In this document: piece by piece, positions 8,735-16,065 of the stretch
How positions within the stretch are numbered: the stretch's first letter is position 1
How the letters are laid out: each line of letters opens with the position of its first letter
From: UBA1402 sp964488495
GTDB lineage: Bacteria; Bacteroidota; Bacteroidia; Bacteroidales; UBA1402
Assembly: GCA_964488495.1 (NCBI GenBank)
Contig: CAZAUQ010000001.1
Location: 95,478 to 159,477 of the forward strand
Length of the DNA: 64,000 nucleotides
Reading direction: 5' to 3'
Notes under the pieces: model-generated
What the model was told of the DNA's origin: nothing
The model's input: the letters and a program-made list of their open reading frames with translations, nothing else
Database searches by the model: none
Made by a program: the position numbers and the translations under genes

Positions 8735-10600
8735 TCAGGGCTGTGATTTTATATGTTGCCAGGGAGCACGAATGCCCGCTTTTAATTTAATGCTTTCATC
8801 CACCTGAGGTCCGTTGTTTTCCCAGAGATTCAGGCCGGGCTGGTTTTGTCCGAATTTGGGTTGACTGCACCAGTTGTCGCGTATGGTCATCCACGAAGAG
8901 GCTTCGTCGAGATAGATGTAATAGCCCTGATTTTTGTCGTGCACATAGTCGGGATGATACATGTCGTATACATAATTTTCGGCTATCAGTGTTCCTGTTT
9001 GGGCCGACAAGGTGTACAAGCCTCCGCAGCTGTAATTATGTCTGCCGAAACGATGCACTCGGTTGGCTACGATGCGGTTGTCTTTCATACAGTTGGCTGT
9101 TCGGGTCCAGCCCCAGCCTACACTGATGCCGGTATAGGGCAGCTCGCAGACTTCGTTGTGTTCGATATGTATATCTTGCACATAACCGGCCAGAATGCCG
9201 GGACAACCCCAGTATTCGGTGGCGCAGTTTGAAATATAATTGTCTGTTATCAAAGCTTTTCGACTGATTTCGCGGAGATCATTGGGCTGATAGGGCAGGT
9301 GGGTTTCGGTACCGGGTTCCGAAAAACGGCCCATCACTATTGCGCTGCCCGCAATATCCTGAAAAACACAGCCTTCTATGCGGTCATTGCCCGAAGCTTC
9401 CAGGTAATCCAGCCCCGAAGCACCCAGGTGTTCAAAACGACAGGCTTCAAAGACCGTGTTGTTTACGGCATATAATTCAACGGCAGCAGCTTGTCTGCCT
9501 ATCCAGGCCTGGTTTTCGAGGGCGGCTTTGTCGGGAGTTCCCGGCTCTTTCAATTTATAAGCATCCAGCAGAAACATGCCGGCCTGCAAAGGCACGTAAC
9601 CCTGTTGTGAAGGACGCAGCCAGCTGCTGTAGGCAAAACTCAGACCTTCGAAACGAACATATTGTACCGGCCTGTCCAAAGAGCCTTGCACACTGACAAG
9701 GGTTTCCAGTACCGGCACAATGCATTCAACCTGCTGCATATCTTGTCCGTTCAGCGGAATATAATACAGCAAGGCTCGCTCCGGGTCATAATACCATTCT
9801 CCTGGTTCATCTAAAAATTCTATGGCCCGACTCAGCATAAAAGGAGAATTGCCCGTTTCCGAGATGACAGGCGGTGGCCAGGGATGTTCAAATTCCAGCC
9901 TTCTTTCGGGGTTATGAAAACTAAGGACGGCTTCCTTGCCTTTGATTCGAATATCTTTGACGCGCAGGATGGCTACTTCCCACATCTGGTGGATAAAAAA
10001 CTCCATTCCGTCGGTTGTAACGAAGTTTTTTTGTTCAGGGGCCGGAATGCTTATCTCCTGTTTATCGTAGTCTACGGCCAGGATACATTGCATACAGGAA
10101 GTGTCTGTATTGGCGGCAGCCCGGGTTTTTTTTCCGTTCACGTAAAACTGTCTGAAATCAATCTTGCGTCCCGCGTATGTGGGGATTTTTGCTACCCATA
10201 CCTTTGAGGCGAAGCTTTTGTCCATTCCTTTTGCCCGCTTTTTTAAAGGCTCCCAGTTTTCAATTTTGAGGCCTCCGCTGATAACTGCCTTGCCGTAGTG
10301 TTCTGCCTTAATCGTGGTGGGACTGTCCTGTTTACCGGAGTCTTCGGGACGTATCAACAAGGTTTCGGGTAAAACGTAGCAGCCGTCTTTCAGTATGATG
10401 TCTATTCCTTTTTCGATGAACGGATTCCGGAGTCTTCTCATTTCTCTGGCTTTGCGCATTGCACCCTGAAGGCTGGCCATGCTTTGTTGTTCAGTGCCGG
10501 GGTTGGAGTCGGAACCCTCGGGTGATACCCAGATCTCAACTGCAGCATAGGCCTTAAAGCCGGCTGTAATTAAGAGGAGAAAAACAAGCAGTGATTTCAT
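8735..10600 (-). CDS. Secreted right-handed beta-helix protein (GH141-like)
   Basis: 621 aa with a cleavable signal peptide (about 20 residues, ending near YAA). The mature start has VSPEGSDSNPGT, the usual opening of large Bacteroidota parallel beta-helix enzymes. Many short beta-helix rungs with Asn/Gly turns follow (for example ITDNYISNCA, HIEHNEVCEL). The length and N-terminal motif fit the GH141 family (fucosidase or xylanase activities known from rhamnogalacturonan-II and xylan systems), but other beta-helix polysaccharide enzymes look alike, so the family is tentative. It is the first gene of the PTS operon, which suggests that the sugar taken up by the PTS is released from a complex plant glycan. 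Confidence 0.6.
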   Translation of the reverse strand: MKSLLVFLLLITAGFKAYAAVEIWVSPEGSDSNPGTEQQSMASLQGAMRKAREMRRLRNPFIEKGIDIILKDGCYVLPETLLIRPEDSGKQDSPTTIKAEHYGKAVISGGLKIENWEPLKKRAKGMDKSFASKVWVAKIPTYAGRKIDFRQFYVNGKKTRAAANTDTSCMQCILAVDYDKQEISIPAPEQKNFVTTDGMEFFIHQMWEVAILRVKDIRIKGKEAVLSFHNPERRLEFEHPWPPPVISETGNSPFMLSRAIEFLDEPGEWYYDPERALLYYIPLNGQDMQQVECIVPVLETLVSVQGSLDRPVQYVRFEGLSFAYSSWLRPSQQGYVPLQAGMFLLDAYKLKEPGTPDKAALENQAWIGRQAAAVELYAVNNTVFEACRFEHLGASGLDYLEASGNDRIEGCVFQDIAGSAIVMGRFSEPGTETHLPYQPNDLREISRKALITDNYISNCATEYWGCPGILAGYVQDIHIEHNEVCELPYTGISVGWGWTRTANCMKDNRIVANRVHRFGRHNYSCGGLYTLSAQTGTLIAENYVYDMYHPDYVHDKNQGYYIYLDEASSWMTIRDNWCSQPKFGQNQPGLNLWENNGPQVDESIKLKAGIRAPWQHIKSQP

Positions 10601-10627
10601 AGTATGGTTGGTTTAAGCAAGAAAAAA

Positions 10628-10635
10628 CAAAAATA
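10628..10635 (-). promoter_or_regulatory. -7 element TATTTTTG of the beta-helix/PTS operon
   Basis: Perfect TAnnTTTG on the minus strand 28 bp upstream of the first gene of the operon. No TTG at the ideal distance was found. It is the only consensus -7 seen in this short gap. Confidence 0.5.
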
Positions 10636-10679
10636 GGAAAAGCCTTTGATTCTGTTCTTTAAAAAAACGCAAAAACTCC

Positions 10680-11087
10680 TTAATGCCTGTTTTCATGCCA
10701 GATCAGAATCAGAATCAGGCAGACAAAGGCAGCCAGCGAACCCATCAGGTCAAAAAGCAAATCCATAAATTCAGCTCCCCGGTAGGGTAAATAAGATTGA
10801 ATGAATTCAATCAAAATGCCGTACAAAAAAGGAAGCGAAACCGACCAGAAAAATAAGCGACCAACGGATACATTCGTTGATGAAAAACTTCGGCGATTCA
10901 GTTCCCAAAGCAATACGCCTGTCTGGACAAAAAACAACAGGGCATGCATGATTTTGTCGGCATAGGGAATAAGAGGCAGCTCTTTGGTGGCTCCTGAAAA
11001 GTCGAAAACAAAAAGAAAAAAAATGCCGAAGGCCCAGAGCGATGAAAAGAAAAATCGCGGAAAATGCTTGAGGAAAGGTTTATTCAT
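10680..11087 (-). CDS. VanZ-like membrane protein
   Basis: 135 aa from the ATG at 11087, chosen because a longer frame begins upstream of the best -7 element (TATATTTG at 11111-11118). Four hydrophobic segments are visible, with the VanZ-type motif DKIMHALLFF in the second and ELIQSYLPYRGAEFMDLLFDLMG near the C-terminus. VanZ-like proteins are small integral membrane proteins of unknown biochemical role, and the name does not imply glycopeptide resistance. It stands alone, divergent from the HhH protein. Confidence 0.75.
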   Translation of the reverse strand: MNKPFLKHFPRFFFSSLWAFGIFFLFVFDFSGATKELPLIPYADKIMHALLFFVQTGVLLWELNRRSFSSTNVSVGRLFFWSVSLPFLYGILIEFIQSYLPYRGAEFMDLLFDLMGSLAAFVCLILILIWHENRH

Positions 11088-11197
11088 AATCTCAGCTGAC
11101 GAATAAAATGCAAATATACGTTTTTGAACACTATTATTGCACACAAAACACCTTTTCTATATGCAGGAGTTGGCACATTATATAAATATTAAATAAG

Positions 11198-11205
11198 TAT
11201 ATTTG
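11198..11205 (+). promoter_or_regulatory. -7 element TATATTTG for the HhH protein
   Basis: Perfect TAnnTTTG 17 bp before the ATG at 11223. The nearest TTG (11170-11172) is 25 nt upstream, longer than ideal. Confidence 0.5.
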
Positions 11206-11222
11206 TAATGTAAACTATCAGC

Positions 11223-12218
11223 ATGGGAAGCTCTTACTTTAATACGAACAAAGGTGAACAGGCAGCGATGATTCTCTTATTGTTGGGGATTATTGCCTTG
11301 AAATCCCTTTGCTTTGATTACTGGCATTTAAAACATCCCCGTATTCAAAAACGTCTGGCCATGGATTCAGTCCGTTATGAGCTGCAAGCTTTAGCCCGAC
11401 AATACAGGCCGGGATCCCGTTATGAAAATTCAAGATCAGTGAAGATATTCCCGAAGATAGATAAGGACTTCACTGCAACAGATCAAGACTTCCCGAAAAC
11501 ATATAAAAAGATCCCGAAAACAGAGAATAAGTTGCCGGTTTCAGTATTGCATTTACAGAACTTTGATCCCAACCTGGCCGATTCCGCTCAATTACAAGCG
11601 CTGGGCCTCAGTTCCTTTGTGTGCAGGAATATTCTTAAATACAGAGAAAGGGGAGGGGTCTTCAGACAAAAAAGCGATTTAGCCAACATTTACGGCCTGA
11701 GTCAGGAAACGTATAAAAGGTTGGAACCGTATATTTTATTACAGAAGACAGAGCAGGATGTTGTCGGCCGGGTTCCGAAGGAGGCTGAGCTGGATGATGT
11801 AAGGCCGGAATTATACTCCGCGTTATGCCGTATCAACACGGCCGATACGGCCGACTTAATGCAATACCCGGGCATCGGTACGTACACGGCAAAACGCATA
11901 ATGGATTACAGAGAACGCCTGGGTGGCTATTGTTCACCGGATCAGCTGGACGAAATATCAGGTATTTATCCCGAAAATCTGAGGGTGCTAAAACAATGTC
12001 TGCAAACGGACAGTACAGAAATACGCAAATTAAAACTGAACCACGGCAGCCTGGAACAATTCAGGTCGCATCCTTATTTGAATTTTTATCAGGCCAGGGC
12101 TTTGGTTGAACTAAGGCAGTCCAGAGGTAAAATAAGCAGCCCGGAGGATTTGATTTTTCTGGATGAATTCAATGAGCAAGACTTGAAACGCCTGCTCCCT
12201 TATTTTGATTTCAGATAA
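11223..12218 (+). CDS. Helix-hairpin-helix (ComEA-like) protein
   Basis: 331 aa. One N-terminal hydrophobic segment (residues about 13-30) probably anchors it. Residues 30-100 are polar and low in complexity. Two ComEA-type helix-hairpin-helix units follow, the first with FDPNLADSAQLQALGL and the second with INTADTADLMQYPGIGTYTA. A third, degenerate hairpin lies at the C-terminus (residues about 270-331). HhH units bind DNA non-specifically. Proteins of this size and layout are common in Bacteroidota and are usually listed only as helix-hairpin-helix domain proteins. A role in DNA uptake or repair is possible but not shown. It stands alone and ends convergently with msrC. Confidence 0.8.
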   Translation: MGSSYFNTNKGEQAAMILLLLGIIALKSLCFDYWHLKHPRIQKRLAMDSVRYELQALARQYRPGSRYENSRSVKIFPKIDKDFTATDQDFPKTYKKIPKTENKLPVSVLHLQNFDPNLADSAQLQALGLSSFVCRNILKYRERGGVFRQKSDLANIYGLSQETYKRLEPYILLQKTEQDVVGRVPKEAELDDVRPELYSALCRINTADTADLMQYPGIGTYTAKRIMDYRERLGGYCSPDQLDEISGIYPENLRVLKQCLQTDSTEIRKLKLNHGSLEQFRSHPYLNFYQARALVELRQSRGKISSPEDLIFLDEFNEQDLKRLLPYFDFR

Positions 12219-12271
12219 ATTGGCTGTATTCCGATCATAAAAGGCCAAAGATGATTTTACCAAGCCAGTCT

Positions 12272-12766
12272 TTATAAGGTTTTCAGTCCGGGCAGTCCGG
12301 CCACCAGGGTGGCAATTTCCGTCAGATAGTGGCAGTCAACATCATCAAAAGCTCCAAGTTGATCGCTGTCGACATCGATTACTGCAATTACCTTCTTGTT
12401 TTTGATGACCGGAACCACAATTTCGGAACGGGATTGGGTACTGCAGGCAATATGGCCGTCAAACTTGTCTACATCCTTCACGATTATAGCCTTTTGTTGT
12501 TCCCAGGCCTTGCCGCAGACCCCTTTGCCCCGGGCAATACGAGTGCAGGCCAGTTCTCCCTGAAAAGGCCCAAGCACCAGCCAGGGCCCATCCACAAGGT
12601 AAAAGCCCACCCAGAAAAAACCCAGGGCGGACTTTAGTGCGGCCGTAATGTTGGCCAGATTGGCTATGTGATTTTGCTCGTCCCGGACCAAATGCTGCAA
12701 TTGCGGCAGCATTTGCCTGTAAATTTCTTCTTTGGTACCGGAGAGGGGAATCAAGCTATGAGTCAT
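12272..12766 (-). CDS. msrC: Free methionine-R-sulfoxide reductase (GAF type)
   Basis: 164 aa, one GAF domain, the standard size of fRMsr. The conserved cysteines are in GELACTRIARGKGVCGKAW and HIACSTQSRSE, and the end has VIDVDSDQLGAFDDVD. The enzyme reduces free methionine-R-sulfoxide in the cytoplasm using thioredoxin. The start is 6 bp after the ferritin stop, so the two genes are almost certainly one transcript. This makes an oxidative-stress unit with the divergent oxyR. Confidence 0.92.
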   Translation of the reverse strand: MTHSLIPLSGTKEEIYRQMLPQLQHLVRDEQNHIANLANITAALKSALGFFWVGFYLVDGPWLVLGPFQGELACTRIARGKGVCGKAWEQQKAIIVKDVDKFDGHIACSTQSRSEIVVPVIKNKKVIAVIDVDSDQLGAFDDVDCHYLTEIATLVAGLPGLKTL

Positions 12767-12772
12767 AATTAT

Positions 12773-13258
12773 TTAACGTTCACCCATCTCTTTGTCCATT
12801 TGGAACAAACCAAGACCGTTGTCTTTTATGTGGCAGAGAGCATCCAGAATGCCGCGGGCGGTATCTTCTTCTTCGACTTGTTCGTCAATAAACCACTTCA
12901 ACATGGATTGGGTGGCGTAGTCTTTTTCTTCCATAGCCAGCGTGTAGAGGTTGTTGATCAAACCGGTAACCACTTGTTCGTGATGTAGCGTGTCTTCGAA
13001 TACTTTTTTGGTGTCTTTCCAATCGGAAGGTACAGCATCGTAAGCGCCAATTTCTGCTTTGGCTCCGCGGCTCACCAGGTATTTAAAGAAACGCATGGCG
13101 TGTTCCTGTTCTTCGTTGAATTGTTTCTGCATCCAATGGGCAAAACCGGGAAGGCCTTTGTCTGCAAACCAGGCAGACATAGACAGATACAGGTTGGCTG
13201 ACCAAAACTCGGCGTTGATTTGTTTGTTGATGGCTTGATGTAATTTTTCGCTTAACAT
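12773..13258 (-). CDS. ftnA: Ferritin
   Basis: 161 aa, typical of non-haem bacterial ferritins. Ferroxidase ligands are visible in INAEFWSANLYLSM, KQFNEEQEHAMRFFKYL and FIDEQVEEEDTARGIL. It oxidises and stores iron in a 24-subunit cage, lowering Fenton chemistry. It has a perfect promoter (TTG, 19 nt, TATCTTTG) and is divergent from oxyR with 110 bp between the starts. msrC follows immediately. OxyR control is likely from the layout. Confidence 0.95.
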   Translation of the reverse strand: MLSEKLHQAINKQINAEFWSANLYLSMSAWFADKGLPGFAHWMQKQFNEEQEHAMRFFKYLVSRGAKAEIGAYDAVPSDWKDTKKVFEDTLHHEQVVTGLINNLYTLAMEEKDYATQSMLKWFIDEQVEEEDTARGILDALCHIKDNGLGLFQMDKEMGER

Positions 13259-13299
13259 AGTAGTATTATTTAGAGTTAATATTCTGTTTAATGTTGATG

Positions 13300-13329
13300 C
13301 AAAGATACACCCGGAATTATATAAATCAA
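13300..13329 (-). promoter_or_regulatory. Ferritin-msrC promoter (TTG-N19-TATCTTTG)
   Basis: Minus-strand TTG at 13327-13329 and TATCTTTG at 13300-13307, separated by exactly 19 nt. This is a full match to the Bacteroidota housekeeping promoter. Confidence 0.8.
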
Positions 13330-13340
13330 ACAGATAATGT

Positions 13341-13354
13341 CTATATTTGCATAG
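13341..13354. promoter_or_regulatory. Inverted repeat CTAT-N6-ATAG, candidate OxyR site
   Basis: CTAT ATTTGC ATAG, flanked by AT-rich arms (ATAAT to the left, ATTAT to the right). It overlaps the oxyR -7 box and lies about 55 bp upstream of the expected ferritin start of transcription. That is the usual layout for a LysR-type regulator that represses itself and activates the divergent gene. The same CTAT-N6-ATAG recurs at 26175-26188. E. coli OxyR sites have CTAT-N7-ATAG at the centre, so the spacing differs by one. Confidence 0.45.
13342..13349 (+). promoter_or_regulatory. -7 element TATATTTG of oxyR
   Basis: Perfect TAnnTTTG 20 bp before the ATG at 13369. It lies inside a longer open frame and so supports the shorter start. 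Confidence 0.55.
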
Positions 13355-13368
13355 ATTATTTCAATGAG

Positions 13369-14295
13369 ATGACTTTACAACAATTGCAATACGTTGTGGC
13401 CGTGGAACGTCACCGCCATTTTTTGAAAGCCGCCGAAGAATGCGGAGTAACCCAGCCCACCCTGAGCGCCATGATCCAGAAATTGGAAGATGAGCTGGAT
13501 GTCAGGATTTTTGATCGCAGCCGTCAGCCGGTGGAACCCACCGAAACAGGCCTGCAAATCATACATCAGGCCAAAACAGTGCTGAGCAATGTCTTTCAAC
13601 TGCAGGATCTGGTCAATCAACAGCGTAACGGTCTGAAAGGAGATCTCAATTTGGGAATCATTCCTACCATTGCTCCTTACCTGGTTCCGGATTTTATTTC
13701 GTCTTTTGTACGTAAATACCCGGAGATTAACCTCAGTATCGCGGAATTACAAACTCGTCAAATCATTGAGCATCTCAAGCATTCAGAATTGCATATGGCC
13801 ATTTTGTCAACCCCGCTCGAAGATCCCGATTTACTCGAAATACCCCTGTATTACGAGAGCTTTGTAGCTTATGTTTCGCCCCGTGAAGAACTGTATGCCC
13901 TGAAAGAGCTTTCGTACAACGACATGCCTCTCAAAAAGCTCTGGGTGATGCAGGAAGGCCATTGCCTGCGCAACCAGGTTTTTCACTTCTGCCACGACGT
14001 ACAAAAGCGTAACAATATTTACGAAGCCGGCAGTATTGATACTTTGGTGAGCATAGTTGACAAAAGCGGAGGCTATACCATCATCCCGGAATTACACATT
14101 CCTTTCCTTAACGCAGAACAGGCCGGAAATATTCGCCCCCTGGTCAGGCCTCAGGCCACCAGAGAAGTATCCCTGGTGATACGCCCCGACTTTATCCGCG
14201 AGAAATTGCTCAATGCCGTTGCCGACACCATTAAAAAGATTATTCCTGCCGGCTTGCTCAACGAAAGGCTCAAAAAGTATTCTCTAAAAATTTAG
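13369..14295 (+). CDS. oxyR: Hydrogen peroxide-sensing regulator OxyR (LysR family)
   Basis: 308 aa. The N-terminal winged helix-turn-helix is in LKAAEECGVTQPTLSAMIQKLE. The C-terminal periplasmic-binding-like sensor domain contains EGHCLRNQVFHFC, in which the redox pair falls at Cys199 and Cys208, the same numbers and spacing as E. coli OxyR. Peroxide forms the disulfide and switches the protein to an activator. The ATG at 13369 (MTLQQLQYV) was chosen because it begins the DNA-binding domain and follows a perfect -7 box. Divergent to ferritin-msrC. katG lies 12 kb away. Identification is secure because of the cysteine pair. Confidence 0.95.
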   Translation: MTLQQLQYVVAVERHRHFLKAAEECGVTQPTLSAMIQKLEDELDVRIFDRSRQPVEPTETGLQIIHQAKTVLSNVFQLQDLVNQQRNGLKGDLNLGIIPTIAPYLVPDFISSFVRKYPEINLSIAELQTRQIIEHLKHSELHMAILSTPLEDPDLLEIPLYYESFVAYVSPREELYALKELSYNDMPLKKLWVMQEGHCLRNQVFHFCHDVQKRNNIYEAGSIDTLVSIVDKSGGYTIIPELHIPFLNAEQAGNIRPLVRPQATREVSLVIRPDFIREKLLNAVADTIKKIIPAGLLNERLKKYSLKI

Positions 14296-14375
14296 CAATC
14301 TGTTTCAATTTAAAGAGGCATATGGAATACGACTCGGTCTGACAGAGTGCTAAATCTGCGGACTTTCCAATAAAA

Positions 14376-14407
14376 AAAGAGGGCGTCTCAGTTGAGGCGC
14401 CCTCTTT
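14376..14407. terminator. Bidirectional terminator between oxyR and GH28
   Basis: Perfect 10-bp stem AAAGAGGGCG / CGCCCTCTTT, with an inner CTCA/TGAG pairing. There is an A run before it and a T run after it, so it can serve both converging genes. Confidence 0.85.
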
Positions 14408-14420
14408 ATGTGTTTCTAAA

Positions 14421-16025
14421 TTAATTGAGATTGTCCGGAAGCTGAATGTTTTGATTCCGTTGACCGCTGATACGAACAGGATCTTTCAAATTTTCGGGAA
14501 TCTGAATGTCGGTTGCTTCCAGTTTCTTGACATTGTACAAAATCAGAGCCGGTCCTTCCTTGGGGTAAATACCTACATTCTTGAACTTTATTTGGCTGGA
14601 TTCTGTTAATTCAGCACCAATCTGCGAGGTAAATACTGAGTTCTCGATCTGTATGTTTTGTATATTCATTTCGGGCAAACCATTGAACAACATCGCTCTG
14701 CGGGAATTGTATGAATAAACATCTTTAATGAAAATATTCCGGAATACGGGTGTTTCTTCGCTGACCGGGGGAATTACTTCTTCGGAGGGGGCTTTGTCGC
14801 CGTCTGCCAGGGCTTCGGAAGCTGATTTTCCTCCGTAAAACAAATTAAAACGCAGGGCTTCGGTCACCATATCGATCATGCTGATGTTGCGGATGTAGAT
14901 ATTCTCGACTACGCCTCCGCGCCCTCTGTTGCTCTTGAAACGCAAACCCACGTCGGTGCCGATAAAGTTGCAATTGGAAACAGCGATGTTTTTGATGCCT
15001 CCCGACATTTCACTGCCCACTACAAAACCTCCGTGGCCTTTGAATACCAGGCAATTATCTACTATAACATTTTCGGTGGGCCTGCCTCTGCGGCGGCCTT
15101 CTTCGTTGCGTCCCGATTTGAGGCAGATAGCATCGTCACCCACGTCGAGGGTAGAGTTTACCACAATCACGTTTTTGCAGGATTCAAGATCCAGGCCGTC
15201 GCCGTTTTGAGCGAAGGAGGGATTGCGTACAAATACATTGTCGATGATGATGTTTTCGCACATCAGCGGATGAATATTCCAGCTGGGCGAATTTTCGAAC
15301 AAGACTCCCTGCAACAGGATGTTTTTGCATTCAATAAAACTGACCATAACCGGGCGTAGTACATCCTTGAAATCTTCCCAATCGGTTTCGGTGAGTGCAT
15401 TGCGTTGAGCAGGGCTCATCAGCTCTGCTTCAATGGCCTTTTGAGAGGGCAGCCAGTACTTGGGATTTTTTAGTGCGCCGCCTGAGGCAATCACATTTTG
15501 CCAATAGCTTTCGGTTACTTTTTCTTTTTTCAGAGGCCTCCACACCTGGCCCGAACCGTTGATGGCTCCCTGACCTGTGATGGCAATGTTTTCAAGATTT
15601 CTTCCGCTGATGGGCGATTGGCAGCGCCAGGCTTCCTGGCCTTCGTAGCTGGTTTTAATAACCGGATAAGCCGCTTTGTCCTGAGTAAACAGGATGAGAG
15701 CTGCTTTTTCGAGATGCAGACGTACGTTCGACTGGAAAACGATGGGGCCGGTCAGCCAGACTCCTGAAGGAACAATCAGACTGCCTCCACCTTTGGAAGA
15801 CAGGCTTTTGAAGGCATTGTTGAAAGCTTCAGTATTCAGAGTCATGCCGTCGCCCTTACCACCGAAATCTTCAATGTTGACTTCGCGGTCGGGAAATACA
15901 GGAGCTTCCACGCGGGGCATTTCAAATTCCAGTCCCTGGTAGAGATACGCGTAAGGATAATTGTCTTTTTGTTTGCAAGCCAATAAGCTCAGTGCCATAA
16001 ATAAGGCAAGAATTGTTTTTTTCAT
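14421..16025 (-). CDS. GH28 polygalacturonase-family lipoprotein
   Basis: 534 aa. A signal peptide ending in the lipobox LSLLAC makes it a lipoprotein. The parallel beta-helix has all GH28 signature elements in order: NGDGLD, VGDDAICLKSGR, a GHGG turn and RFKSNRGRGG. These supply the catalytic aspartates and substrate-binding Arg/Lys. It should hydrolyse alpha-1,4-galacturonide links of pectin (exo- or endo-acting not decided) at the cell surface or in the periplasm. It starts 40 bp after murF on the same strand, with no clear promoter between them, so read-through from murF is possible. It is close to no other pectin gene. Confidence 0.9.
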   Translation of the reverse strand: MKKTILALFMALSLLACKQKDNYPYAYLYQGLEFEMPRVEAPVFPDREVNIEDFGGKGDGMTLNTEAFNNAFKSLSSKGGGSLIVPSGVWLTGPIVFQSNVRLHLEKAALILFTQDKAAYPVIKTSYEGQEAWRCQSPISGRNLENIAITGQGAINGSGQVWRPLKKEKVTESYWQNVIASGGALKNPKYWLPSQKAIEAELMSPAQRNALTETDWEDFKDVLRPVMVSFIECKNILLQGVLFENSPSWNIHPLMCENIIIDNVFVRNPSFAQNGDGLDLESCKNVIVVNSTLDVGDDAICLKSGRNEEGRRRGRPTENVIVDNCLVFKGHGGFVVGSEMSGGIKNIAVSNCNFIGTDVGLRFKSNRGRGGVVENIYIRNISMIDMVTEALRFNLFYGGKSASEALADGDKAPSEEVIPPVSEETPVFRNIFIKDVYSYNSRRAMLFNGLPEMNIQNIQIENSVFTSQIGAELTESSQIKFKNVGIYPKEGPALILYNVKKLEATDIQIPENLKDPVRISGQRNQNIQLPDNLN

Positions 16026-16065
16026 TGTCTTGTTTTTTTGAGTTTATAACGAATAAGGATTAGGA

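Noticed and set aside
10680..11087. VanZ-like protein as an antibiotic-resistance gene
   Set aside because: No vanHAX or vanRS genes. VanZ-like domains are common in unrelated settings.
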